Source: Steromphala cineraria
Taxonomy: Eukaryota > Mollusca > Gastropoda > Trochida > Trochidae
Reading direction: 5' to 3'
Length of the DNA stretch: 64,000 nucleotides
Assembly: GCA_916613615.1 (NCBI GenBank)
Contig: OU744732.1
Span: 53,173,727 to 53,237,726, forward strand
The notes under the pieces are model-generated. The model worked only from the letters and a program-made list of their open reading frames with translations. It was not told the DNA's origin and ran no database searches. Of the stretch, positions 1 to 9,676 are shown in pieces (the stretch's first letter is position 1; every line of letters starts with the position of its first letter). A program made the position numbers and the translations under genes.

Positions 1-3000
1 GGCTGTTGTCTTGGCTGTCTGGTTCCGAGTAGGAATGGCCATGGCATATCTCGTAAAGTGGTCAGTGATTACAAGGATGTTTTCATATCCTCTTGATGAC
101 TCCAGAGAAAGGAAATCCATACATACAAGCTCTAAGGGCTGCGTTGTCTTGATGTTAACTAGCGGTGCTCTGGCATTAGTTGGAGACTTCCTTCTTAAGC
201 ATCTACCACACTGCTGTATCCATTCCTCGGCGTCCTTTTGCATCCCTGGCCAGTAAAATCTGTCCCTCAGCAGTGAGTAGGTTCTATCTCTCCCAGGGTG
301 TCCTAAGTCATCATGACATCCTTCAAGTGCTGGCTTGATAAAGGCGGAGGGAAGTATGAGCTGCAGCTTCTTCTCTTCTCCAATGATGACTTGTTTATAG
401 AGGACTCCATCCTTTAGCTCCAGGCTGTCGAATACTCTAGAGAGTAGGAGATGGGGTTTCACCTGTGGAATTGTGTCCCTCCTTGGTTTTTGACCTCTCC
501 TGACACAGTCTATCCATGGCTGGAGTACAGTATCCCTGGCTTGAGCTTTCCTCCAGTCTCTTGTGGTCATGTTGCGAATGTCCTGACTCTGATCTGGTTC
601 TATATCCACAACTTGTGCTGACATACACAGGGATTCCACATAAGGTTGATGGTGTAGAGTGTGGCAAATAGCTCCAATGGAATCTGTGTTGATCCTCTCT
701 TCTTCAACAGCTGGGAGTCTGGAAAGTCCATCGGCATCAGCGTTGTTGCGTCCTGGGCGATAGATGATGTCAAAGTTAAAGGCTGCTAGAGATGCTAACC
801 AGCGATGACCGGTAGCATCTAGCTTAGCAGAGGTGAGCACGTAGGTCAGTGGATTATTGTCGGTGTATACTGTAAAAGTGCCACCATACAAATAATCCCG
901 GAACTTTTCAGTCACCGCCCACTTGAGTGCCAAGAACTCAAGACGGTGAGCTGAGTAATTCCGTTCTGACTTACTTAACCCTCGGCTAGCGTAGCAGATC
1001 ACATGCTTCTGTCCCTTGTCATCTTCCTGGTATAGAATGGCCCCGAGTCCATGAGTGCTGGCATCAGTGTGTAGCTCGAACTTTTTTCTGTAGTCTGGAT
1101 ATCCCAACACTGGTGGAGTAGATAGCACTTTCTTTAGCTGCTCAAATGACTCCTCTTGCTCTAAGTCCCAGTGCCATGGTTCTGTAGTTGGGCTTATCCT
1201 CTTCTTGCTCTTCTTGACTTGCTGTGGTGCTGGCATGAGGCGAGTTAAAGGGTAGGTAATTTTGGCAAAATCCTTAACAAACTTCCTATAGTATCCAGCG
1301 AATCCCAAGAAAGATCTGACTTGTTCTGGAGTCTTTGGTCTTGGCCAATCTTTGATCCGCTGGACTTTATCTGGATCCGCTTCTATGCCTTCTGAGGAGA
1401 CAACGTGTCCGAGAAATTTGATCTTGTCCTTGAAAAATGAGCACTTGCTTGGTGTAAGTTTGAGTCCACATTCTCTGATTCGTTCAAACACAAGGGAGAG
1501 ACGTTCAAGATGTTGTTCGTAGCTGTCAGAGAAAATGATGATGTCATCCATGTAAATAAGGCAGATTTTAAGATGGAGACCCTCAAAACACTCATTCATT
1601 AGACGCTGGTAAGTTGCTGGGCTGTTGCACAATCCAAATGGCATCCGGTTGTATTCATAAAAACCAAGTGGGCCAACAGTAAAAGCGGTTCTCTCTTTGT
1701 GCTCCTCAGCTAGTTCTACCTGGTGGTATCCACTCTTCATGTCAAGTGTAGAGTACATCTTGGATCCTGCCAGAGCGTCAAATAGTTCCTCTACCCTCGG
1801 AAGCGCATAATTGTCTTTAATCGTCCGATTGTTGAGCTGGCGATAATCCACGCACATTCGAAGTTTGCCATTCTTCTTCCTTGCTAGCACAACATTGGAG
1901 GACCATGGAGAGTAAGACTTCCTGATGATGCCTGCAGTAAGAAGTTGTTGGAGTTGGTCCATAACTTCCTGGTACATCGGTGGAGGGATCCGTCTGTGCC
2001 TCTGCTTGAACGGAGTCTCATCCTCAAGTTCGATGCGGTGTACCATCCTGTCTGTGTGGCCAACATCAGTCTCTCCAATAGAAAATATGTCTATGTTATC
2101 CTTGATAACAGTCTTACCCTGTAACAGCTGTGCCTCTGAAACTGCTGCTAGGTCAAAGTCCATGAGGTCAAGAGCTGATTCCTTCCTATCTTGACATGCT
2201 GTAGGAGTATCCTCAATGGTGACAGGCTGTATTTCACAAAGCAGAGCATGGGGGTAAATGGCAACAGTCCTCGTAGTGACATTACTAATGTGTACTTCCA
2301 CTGGCGATCTCCTTTCCTTGTTGTAGGTCACGAGGCATGGGGCAATGTCAAGGTCGTCCGGAACAGATGATGAATCCGTAGCATGAAGAAGTGCACAAGT
2401 AGGTGGATAATCTATAGGCCTGTCGACATATCCCTGTATCTTGACTTCTGCGTTAGGAGGAATGATATAAAGTTGAGTTTCAGCTGACTTGACGATAGCT
2501 AGTTGATGTTTCCTCTTTGCCAGTTCTTTTTCACGGAGTGAAATACAGCGAAAAGCCAAATACCAGGGTGTGTGAAGATCAGCAGACTGCAGGAAGCGAG
2601 TCCCATGCTGGTCTTTACACTCTAGCATAAGTGCTTTGAGGATGTTAGTCCCAAACAACACTGGAACAGAAGCATTGTAGCTACTGTCCGGCACTACCAG
2701 GAACAGCCCTTCGTGTTGTGACGGTGTCATGCCAGTCACGGTCAAAGGTGCTGCTATATATCCTGAGTAGGGGAGCTGATTGCCATCAGCTCATTCCACA
2801 TGAATGCTCTTAAGGGGTTGCAAGGGTATTTGTGCTAAGTACTGACGATAGAAGGACTCGCTCAGAGTAGAAACTGTAGCTCCAGTGTCTAGGAGAGCTG
2901 TAGCAGTAACTCCCTGAACGGCAACCTCTACCTCAGTGGCACTACCAACAAGACAAGAATTGTCTTTGGGACAATGGAGGTTAAAATCCAATGGTCGTCC

Positions 3001-3021
3001 CATACCATGGATTTCTTTTAG
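1..3021 (-). CDS. pol: Pol polyprotein (protease, RT, RNase H, integrase), cut by window edge, one internal TGA
   Basis: The frame is -1 relative to gag and opens just before the gag stop. Protease: catalytic DTGA at 2878-2889. A TGA at 2791-2793 interrupts the frame; I then read about 930 codons to the left edge without another stop. Reverse transcriptase: YMDD at 1543-1554. RNase H: TDAS at 1057-1068. Integrase: the HHCC zinc-binding domain lies at about 196-318 (His near 313 and 298, Cys near 208 and 199), and the first catalytic Asp (MDF) is at 115-117. The third catalytic residue is outside the window. An Asp at 61-63 (TDHF) is a candidate second one. Confidence 0.9.
2791..2793 (-). other. 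In-frame TGA separating the protease segment from the rest of pol
   Basis: The protease frame ends at this TGA, yet the same frame continues open through RT, RNase H and integrase. It is either a point mutation that disables this copy or, less likely, a readthrough codon. Confidence 0.85.
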
Positions 3022-4163
3022 TTTAAACGCCAGTTATGATCCAGTCTGATGTTACACTGATAGCTGAAGTGTCCTAGCTGCTGACATCTATAGCAAATAG
3101 GAACATACTGGCCTCTGTCATCATATGTCCATCCTCGTCTCAACCTTGGTCCTTGACCTTGAGATCCGTGAGATCCTATAGGTCCTTGAGGGGGTGGTGG
3201 TGGGGGTCCTTGAGGGTAGTAGCCCTGGGATGGCTCCTGTAAAGTGGGTCCTTGTGACTGTCCTGGTGTCCTTGATCCAAGGGGAGGTAAAGCCTTGTCC
3301 TTCTTTAGTTCTGCAACCTCAGTTGTCAGTTTCCTTATCATGCCCTTGATCTCAGATAGCTCCTTGTTTTCTTGTGCAGCCATGCTCAATACAGTTGATT
3401 TCTTTGCTGTTGATCGTCCTTTCAGTTCCTGTTCAATCCTTCGTAGGTTTACAAGTAATGCACTGAAGGTGTGACTCTGGTCGTACTTGTGTCCTGAGAT
3501 GTCTTTAAGCCTTGGGAGAAGTCCTGTCCATATCATAGCTCTCAACATCTGGTCCTTCTTTAAGTCTGATACTTCCCCAGCCTCGATTGTCTGACACAAC
3601 AGATCCTCAAGCCTACAAGCCCATGTTGCCACTGTCTCTGATTCTTGTTGTTTCGCTGAATAAAACTGGGCAAGTAAAGTTTCAGTGGCTTCAACATCTC
3701 CATATATAGAGTCCATCTTGTCCAGTATAGCGCGCACATCCACCGTTGTTCCCAAATGCAGTAGAACTCTTGCTGCTGGTCCTCTGAGTGATTTATGAAT
3801 AGCTTGCTTGATTGAATCCTCAGTATGAATTTTGTACTTGAATAAACACTTGACCTCATGTTTCCAAAGGTCATAAGAGGAATCCTTTTGGCCATCACCA
3901 GAGAAATATGGGAGACGCGGGACTTGAGGAGTGCTAACAAGTTGGACAGGGGCTTGTTGAGGGGTGGGATTGAAGAGTGGCTGACCAGAGGAACCTGAAG
4001 AAGATTTAGCATTTTCCTCAGATTTTACTTTGGTCTTACCCACAACTTCTGCCATCCATGCCATTAGCTCAGCAGGAGATTCAACATTCGGATGTAGGTC
4101 AAGCTTGTTTAATGACGAAACAAGTTTACCTATCTCATCCTCCTGCAAATTACTCTCTGTCAT
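3018..4163 (-). CDS. gag: Gag polyprotein, PNMA-like, with a CCHC zinc knuckle
   Basis: The 381-residue structural protein would form the particle of the retrotransposon. The middle region (about residues 85-250) has the WKHEV...SLRGPA...ESETVATWACRLE pattern of the PNMA/retrotransposon gag capsid family. A proline- and glutamine-rich stretch follows, then a zinc knuckle near the end (CYRCQQLGHFSYQC, C-x2-C-x4-H-x4-C), which in this family binds the genomic RNA. The ATG at 4163 is the first in frame and follows an AT-rich leader. The stop TAA (3018-3020) comes directly after a frameshift heptamer, so pol is probably made as a gag fusion. The frame is undamaged. Confidence 0.9.
   Translation of the reverse strand: MTESNLQEDEIGKLVSSLNKLDLHPNVESPAELMAWMAEVVGKTKVKSEENAKSSSGSSGQPLFNPTPQQAPVQLVSTPQVPRLPYFSGDGQKDSSYDLWKHEVKCLFKYKIHTEDSIKQAIHKSLRGPAARVLLHLGTTVDVRAILDKMDSIYGDVEATETLLAQFYSAKQQESETVATWACRLEDLLCQTIEAGEVSDLKKDQMLRAMIWTGLLPRLKDISGHKYDQSHTFSALLVNLRRIEQELKGRSTAKKSTVLSMAAQENKELSEIKGMIRKLTTEVAELKKDKALPPLGSRTPGQSQGPTLQEPSQGYYPQGPPPPPPQGPIGSHGSQGQGPRLRRGWTYDDRGQYVPICYRCQQLGHFSYQCNIRLDHNWRLN
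3021..3027 (-). promoter_or_regulatory. -1 ribosomal frameshift heptamer T_TTA_AAC at the gag/pol junction
   Basis: The minus strand reads CGT TTA AAC TAA in the gag frame, so T_TTA_AAC has the canonical X_XXY_YYZ phase and abuts the gag stop. A -1 slip places the ribosome in the protease/pol frame, which is open from here. Frameshift use is inferred from sequence and phase only. Confidence 0.8.
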
Positions 4164-5394
4164 TATAATGACACTGATATATAACTAAGTGAAGTGATAA
4201 CTAGTGAGTTAATACCGTAATGTGCGCTTTGAATATTTAATAAGTAACCCTAGGTATTGTTGTAATGCATGATGAAAAGATAACAAGTTGAAGTTGTATA
4301 TAAGGAAGGTAACACAAAATGAATGAAGACAATTAAAGCTAACCTACTGTTTAATATCTAATATAATACTACCCTTATACTTTATTAAAGTAGTATTTGA
4401 TATTGTTAAATAGCTACATGTTGATTAACTAAACTGACTCAAAATTAATTGAAATACTTTAAATTATACTAGAATTACTAAGGCAATATATAACTTAACA
4501 AATATTAGTGACTAATTACATTGTGAATATGCAAGTGTATGTGCTTATGAAGGGAAGGATAAGGTATAGCAAAGTAAAGACACCAACAATGAATGAATTA
4601 CACAGCTACATGACAACTCAATGAATGAACACAGAAACCAAATGAATATATGAACACAACACCTGAGACACAAGCAAATCCAAGACAACAACAACTTAAG
4701 CTACACCAAGATATAAACTAAACTAAACTAAGAAGATACTAAGCAATATTTAATGAATTCTAACTTTTATTGGATAAATCCTACATTTTATTTAATATTT
4801 AAGACCTAAGGGTTTATTTATACTTTATTGATAAATAATAATGAACACACAATCACACAATCATTCACATGATGGAAGTGTAAATGCAAAAAAAATAATA
4901 TACTAAGCCGGCATTGATTATGAATACATGTATATGCACAGAGTATAACAAGGTTGTTTACATGGCAATGTCACACAATGAAATACAGTGATAATTTAAT
5001 ACAATGGTATACCAGTTGATAAAAGGTGATGATAATACAAGAGAATGTGATGTAATAATAATCAAGGTATTACAATACAATCACATACAAGATATGAATT
5101 CAAAAATGTATAATTACAATATTTACAGTTATTTTACAAAGATATTCAATCAAAGGTTACATATTATAAAAGCAATTCAACAATACAAAATTATGACGTC
5201 ACATGATACAGTCTCTCAAGATGGCCGACCACAGGCTACATGCTGATCAGAGTCTCATATCACAAGTCACATGTCACATGGTATCTAGGGCATCGTGAAC
5301 AAGAGGAACTCACTCAAACAGTCTAAAGCAAGTCAGATGTGGGACAGTCTCCCACTGAAGGCGGTAGCGTACTTCCTTCTCTCACATGGTCAAG
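4164..5394 (-). other. Retrotransposon 5' leader, non-coding
   Basis: This is a 1.2-kb AT-rich stretch between the primer-binding site and the gag ATG. I find no long open frame with protein-like composition. It is long for a leader and may hold packaging signals or an older insertion. Confidence 0.6.
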
Positions 5395-5412
5395 TCCTCA
5401 CTGGGGGCTCCA
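5395..5412 (-). promoter_or_regulatory. Probable primer-binding site
   Basis: On the minus strand the sequence after the presumed LTR end (...TTACA, then TT) is TGGAGCCCCCAGTGAGGA. It starts with TGG, as a site pairing with a tRNA 3' CCA end should. The primer tRNA was not identified. Confidence 0.6.
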
Positions 5413-5414
5413 AA

Positions 5415-6480
5415 TGTAATAGCGTTTCAGTTTATCCAGGTAGCTTCAAAGGATAACCAACTACTGGGGGTGTGAGGCTCGACCAATTTATTACAGAAGT
5501 AATATAGATGAAAACCCTGCAATACAGGAATACAACAAATTTAAACATGATCACACACACATAATTGCATCACATCAATGTATCTAACAGACACATATAA
5601 TTCACTCCAAATAAATATAAAGGAATGACATGATATACTTAAATAATTTAGCCATATGAATTTATCCTTATTCTTTATGTTAATCATTAAATCACATCAT
5701 CTTTGTATGTCATGAATAATTACCTCACAACACTATCAATAACTATCATCATTGCATGTATCAAGAGCATAAATTATATGCAAACACATGTATATATAAA
5801 CTAAACCCGTAACATTACCTAAAGATGTCACATACATCATAAGTATAGACATAAACATATAATACATAAACGGGTTGAATACATATGCATATACATGATT
5901 AAAATACATAAAACCATGAAACTCACCGCTGCGTGACAGCAGGTTTTCAGTACAGGTAGTCAGTTAAGTTGGGAATCACATGGTTATCTAAAAAGTGAAT
6001 AATAAAAGCTAATATAAAACCTATCTCACTTTGAAAACACTAGCACACTTTCAACAATCACTCACCTCAAACACACACATTAGTTTAATGAATTACTTTA
6101 AAATGTTTAATGTATTTATGCCTTTAGTTATGATATATATAAGATAGATAAAATGGATATGTATGCATATAGAAATATGGTAATATGACCGAATGATTTC
6201 ATTGGTCAATACTTTAATTTAGCATAAATGTTACTTAATCTAAAGCATTATCTTTAGACTAGAAATCCTATTTAGATATAAGATTAAAATATAATATTTA
6301 CAACATACAATACAATAGGAGCACACAAACTAACCTCATTAAATGAAATCCAAATCCTCGAATTACACATCCAAGAATATCCTCCAAGAAATCTCGGAAA
6401 CACAGAAGATAACCTCAATACACGATCCAACCAAATATGACTGACTAACTTAAATGTGTAAAACCTGAACCTTATAAACA
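5415..6480 (-). repeat. 5' LTR of the retrotransposon (right boundary uncertain)
   Basis: The LTR 3' end is placed at 5415 from the CA end next to the primer-binding site. The region is AT-rich and non-coding. The LTR start could not be defined because the partner LTR is outside the window. Confidence 0.5.
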
Positions 6481-6804
6481 CCTCTAAACAATAGATAGTA
6501 AGCTAAGGCTGTAAGAGAGAAGAGAGTTGAAAGGGAGACAGCTTGGGAATTGAGTGAAGTGCAGGTGACAGGCATGGCCTGGTGTGCAGTGGCTATTGTT
6601 AGTATGTAATAGTTACCGACTGAGACCGAGGTGTTCAAGTTAGATGAACCCTCGCGCACGTGAATCATGAACGCCGAGGCCGTTAGGCCGAGGTGTTCAT
6701 GAATCACGTGCGCGAGGGTTCATCTAACTTGAACCCGAGGTCGAGGTCGGTAACTATTTTACACACTAGCTCAATGCTATATTAATTCGGCTATTTTTAT
6801 TTGT

Positions 6805-6831
6805 GGGGGGGGGGGGGGGGGGGGAGGGGGG
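6805..6831 (+). repeat. Poly-G tract (G20-A-G6)
   Basis: An uninterrupted run of 20 G, one A, then six G. It could form a G-quadruplex and is prone to length error. Confidence 0.95.
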
Positions 6832-7350
6832 TCATATTGTTAATAATATTTCTGACAGCTTTCTACTATATCTTGTTTCAATTAATTTGAAATAATTAGC
6901 CTTTGTTGATTGTTCTCGACATTTTCAACCAACCGATGAAGGGATAGGCGCTTGTCTTTTATCAATAGCATTTAGATTTATCATCCCTGTTATTGTTTTA
7001 CTGAAATTTATGGTGAATCTGATTTTTGAAATGTTTATACACTCTACGTTATAGTTTACTTGATAAGTTTATCGCATTCATTGTGGTATACTAGGAAACA
7101 TTAGACTCTGAAATATAAACATTCTCAAAAACATTTATTTTACTAAATAAAAGAAAGGAACCTCGGTGATCTAGACTTGCTTTTATGGAGGTTTTGTTAG
7201 GTCGAAATAACAGTATATGAGTGTCAAACAATCATAACATTGTCAAGTGAAGATCTTAATTGTACACTAGGCCTCTGGCCGATATACAAATATTACGATA
7301 TTATAGTTTCATTAAGTATCATCTACAATTCTGATAACAAATTACTCCTT

Positions 7351-7505
7351 AAAGGGGCAGTAGCACGTTTTTTGACAATTTTATAATTTAATATTTTCAC
7401 TGATAATTGTAAGTTAATGTTATATGTATTATTTTGACAGTGTTAAAAATCTCATTACAAAAGTCAATCATCCATAGTCAGAGGACAAAGTAGGAAGATT
7501 TACTT
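7351..7505 (+). mobile_element. Left half of an interrupted TTAA-type MITE
   Basis: It starts TTAAAGGGGCAGTAGCACG and matches the first half of the copies at 15034 and 51317. It breaks off at GAAGATTTAC, and the family sequence resumes at about 8376. Confidence 0.85.
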
Positions 7506-7749
7506 ACACACTAGCTCCTTTGTTTTGTTCGAGTATTCATTTTTCATACCAACTCATATTGTCTGTGAAATGTGCGTGCCGAGGTGTTCATCAGACAAAG
7601 CGGGTGTTCATCATGAACACCCGGGATTGTCATGAACACCTGATAGTGAAACGATGATAATTTGATTTCTGAAATGTTTTCAAGTTCAAAGTTTGCATAT
7701 CAAATATACTCACTAAAATTGCAATTAACCAATACAAGACATTTACAAA

Positions 7750-7835
7750 TTTTGCACTCAAAGCATGGGTTCGAACGTGTGACCTCTTGATTTCAAGCCC
7801 AGTGACTTATCCATTAGACCACGGAGGCCGGTTGA
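7750..7835 (-). repeat. tRNA-derived SINE or tRNA pseudogene
   Basis: The minus strand has an A-box-like TGGTCTAATGGATAAG, a TTGAAAT anticodon-like loop (UGA) and a B box GTTCGAACC. The 3' acceptor strand does not pair with the 5' GGCCTCC and the anticodon stem is poor, so this is not a working tRNA gene. Confidence 0.6.
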
Positions 7836-8375
7836 AAATACATGATGTTTTTCATGACCTCATGATTAAATTTATTAATAAGAATAAACATCACCGTGAA
7901 TGATTATTTATATATTTTATAAACTATTTTTAAAAATCATTTGTACCAAATATTTATATTCATATTAAATTAAGTTTTTCGTTATTTGTTTTCATATTAA
8001 TCTATTGTGGCAGCTGTTACGGTCCCGCACGGATTGCACGTGCAGCACGAGAGGCCCATGCCAATGTCATCTACATGTACTTGAAATAGACATTGTTTCT
8101 CCAATTAGAGTCAATGTTACACCTTTTCATTATATATGATAAAGTTATGCATTTCAGTATTATCAAAACTGATGTAATGTTGCAAATGAATTAATATAGC
8201 ATTGAGCTAGTGTGTAAAATAGTTACCGACCTCGACCTCGGGTTCAAGTTAGATGAACCCTCGCGCACGTGATTCATGAACACCTCGGCCTAACGGCCTC
8301 GGCGTTCATGATTCACGTGCGCGAGGGTTCATCTAACTTGAACACCTCGGTCTCAGTCGGTAACTATTACATACA

Positions 8376-8577
8376 ATCCATTGGCGGCCATTTTTGTGTG
8401 AACACCTTTAATTCATTTTGTTTAATAAAAGGAATCGCATGTCTAAACTTACGTTATATATTTGAATTATTACTGCTCCAGTTAGTTTAAATACATTGTC
8501 TTTCAGTTGGAACTATTTATTTTCATTTTGCTGACATCACCTTATATTCGCCCTAAAAACGTGCTACTGCCCCTTCA
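8376..8577 (+). mobile_element. Right half of the interrupted TTAA-type MITE
   Basis: It continues the family sequence from CATTGGCGGCCATTTTTGTG to the terminal AACGTGCTACTGCCCCTTC. The split from the left half is direct evidence of a later insertion or rearrangement. Confidence 0.85.
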
Positions 8578-9579
8578 AAAACTAGCGTAATTTAAATAAA
8601 AAACGCGAAATTGCGTATTACAATTTAGTGTTTGAAGACAAAATGGAGATGTTAAGATATCATTCATTATCTGATTTAGTTAGTACTTTAGTTATTTCTT
8701 TATGCATTGATGTATTTTTATTTTGGTTAAATCGTTCCTATCTTGCTATGTTATTTTTGTGTAACTCCCTTGTATTAAAGAGACAGTAATACGTTTTGTT
8801 GTATTTTTCGATCAAACATTATGCATTAAACATCAGTTAATGCCAAATAAATTATTTCAGAGGTTCAAACATTCCATTATTAATCCCGCTTGATCTATGA
8901 TCCGTATAGTCATTGAATAAATTATCAAGTATAAAGCAAAAACCACTTGCGAGCCTTTTTATGCAAACACTTTTTGGAAATTCACACAGCGTTACTAACA
9001 TTCTTTTTTTAAGTAACCTTTTGATAAGAGAAAATTGTCCTGTTATTTGTAACAATTATTTTCGTTTTCGTCAGATCACTTTACTTATCATAAATATATC
9101 TTCTGTCCCTCAAGGCTGATAGATAATGTAGTGAATTGCAAAGGATGGTATCCTTCATAATACATGTATTGCAGTATATTATCACTATTGTGATACACAA
9201 AAGCTTATCGATATCGTCACAGTATGTCATTGTCAAAGATTCCAAAATGTAAGATTGTGTATGGTCTTCTTGACTAAATAGTCAGCGAGTATGTTAGGTA
9301 GTTTTGGAAATGAGAGATTTTTCATTGACAGGATTTGAGCTTAAAGTTATACATAAACTATAGTACACACTTTGTTTACAACCTTGCGTAAAACAAAGTT
9401 TTTTTGGTTTGTGTTTTATGTATTTTGGGCCATTAACTCGAACATACACTGAGTTACACTCACGAATATTCGTTTGTTTAAATCACAATGCAATAAAACT
9501 GACTCAACAGTTTTTCATTTTTGGCCATATGCAAACTATTGTGCTTAATGTATTTAGGTTGTCTAAATCAATGCCTCAG
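8578..9579. other. Intergenic, nothing recognised
   Basis: AT-rich sequence. Short open stretches on both strands lack protein-like composition, splice signals or family motifs. Confidence 0.5.
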
Positions 9580-9676
9580 GTATTGAGTCAATCTAGTTAA
9601 AACTAGCTGTAATGTTATCGTCCCTTAGGTCCTTACGATAACATTACAGCTAGTTTTAACTAGATTGGTATTGAAT
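9580..9676. mobile_element. 79-bp foldback element with a 9-bp target duplication
   Basis: Arms 9589-9621 and 9635-9667 are 33-bp perfect inverted repeats (CAATCTAGTTAAAACTAGCT...). The flanks are GTATTGAGT and GTATTGAAT, a 9-bp direct repeat with one mismatch. Confidence 0.8.

Larger units (their letters stand above)
1..6500 (-). mobile_element. Ty3/gypsy-type LTR retrotransposon, 3' part outside the window
   Basis: On the minus strand the order is 5' LTR, primer-binding site, long leader, gag, protease, reverse transcriptase, RNase H, integrase. RNase H before integrase, with the integrase last, is the Ty3/gypsy order. No envelope gene is visible. The 3' end of integrase and the 3' LTR lie beyond the left edge. 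The right boundary (LTR start) cannot be fixed without the second LTR, and about 5.9-6.6 kb is plausible. Gag and pol are nearly intact, which suggests a fairly recent insertion. Confidence 0.9.
6602..8374. mobile_element. Composite bounded by 187-bp inverted repeats, each holding a 149-bp palindrome
   Basis: 6602-6788 and 8188-8374 are near-identical in opposite orientation, with outer ends GTATGTAATAGTTACCG. Each arm contains a self-complementary palindrome (6609-6757 and 8219-8367) that could fold into a long hairpin. The interior holds a poly-G tract, half of a MITE and a tRNA-derived SINE. No transposase is visible. Confidence 0.75.

Noticed and set aside
3560..4012. Second 150-codon frame overlapping gag
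   Set aside because: It is a shadow of gag in another frame; the gag frame carries the capsid and zinc-knuckle motifs.
7750..7835. Functional tRNA gene
   Set aside because: Acceptor and anticodon stems do not pair; only the promoter boxes are recognisable.
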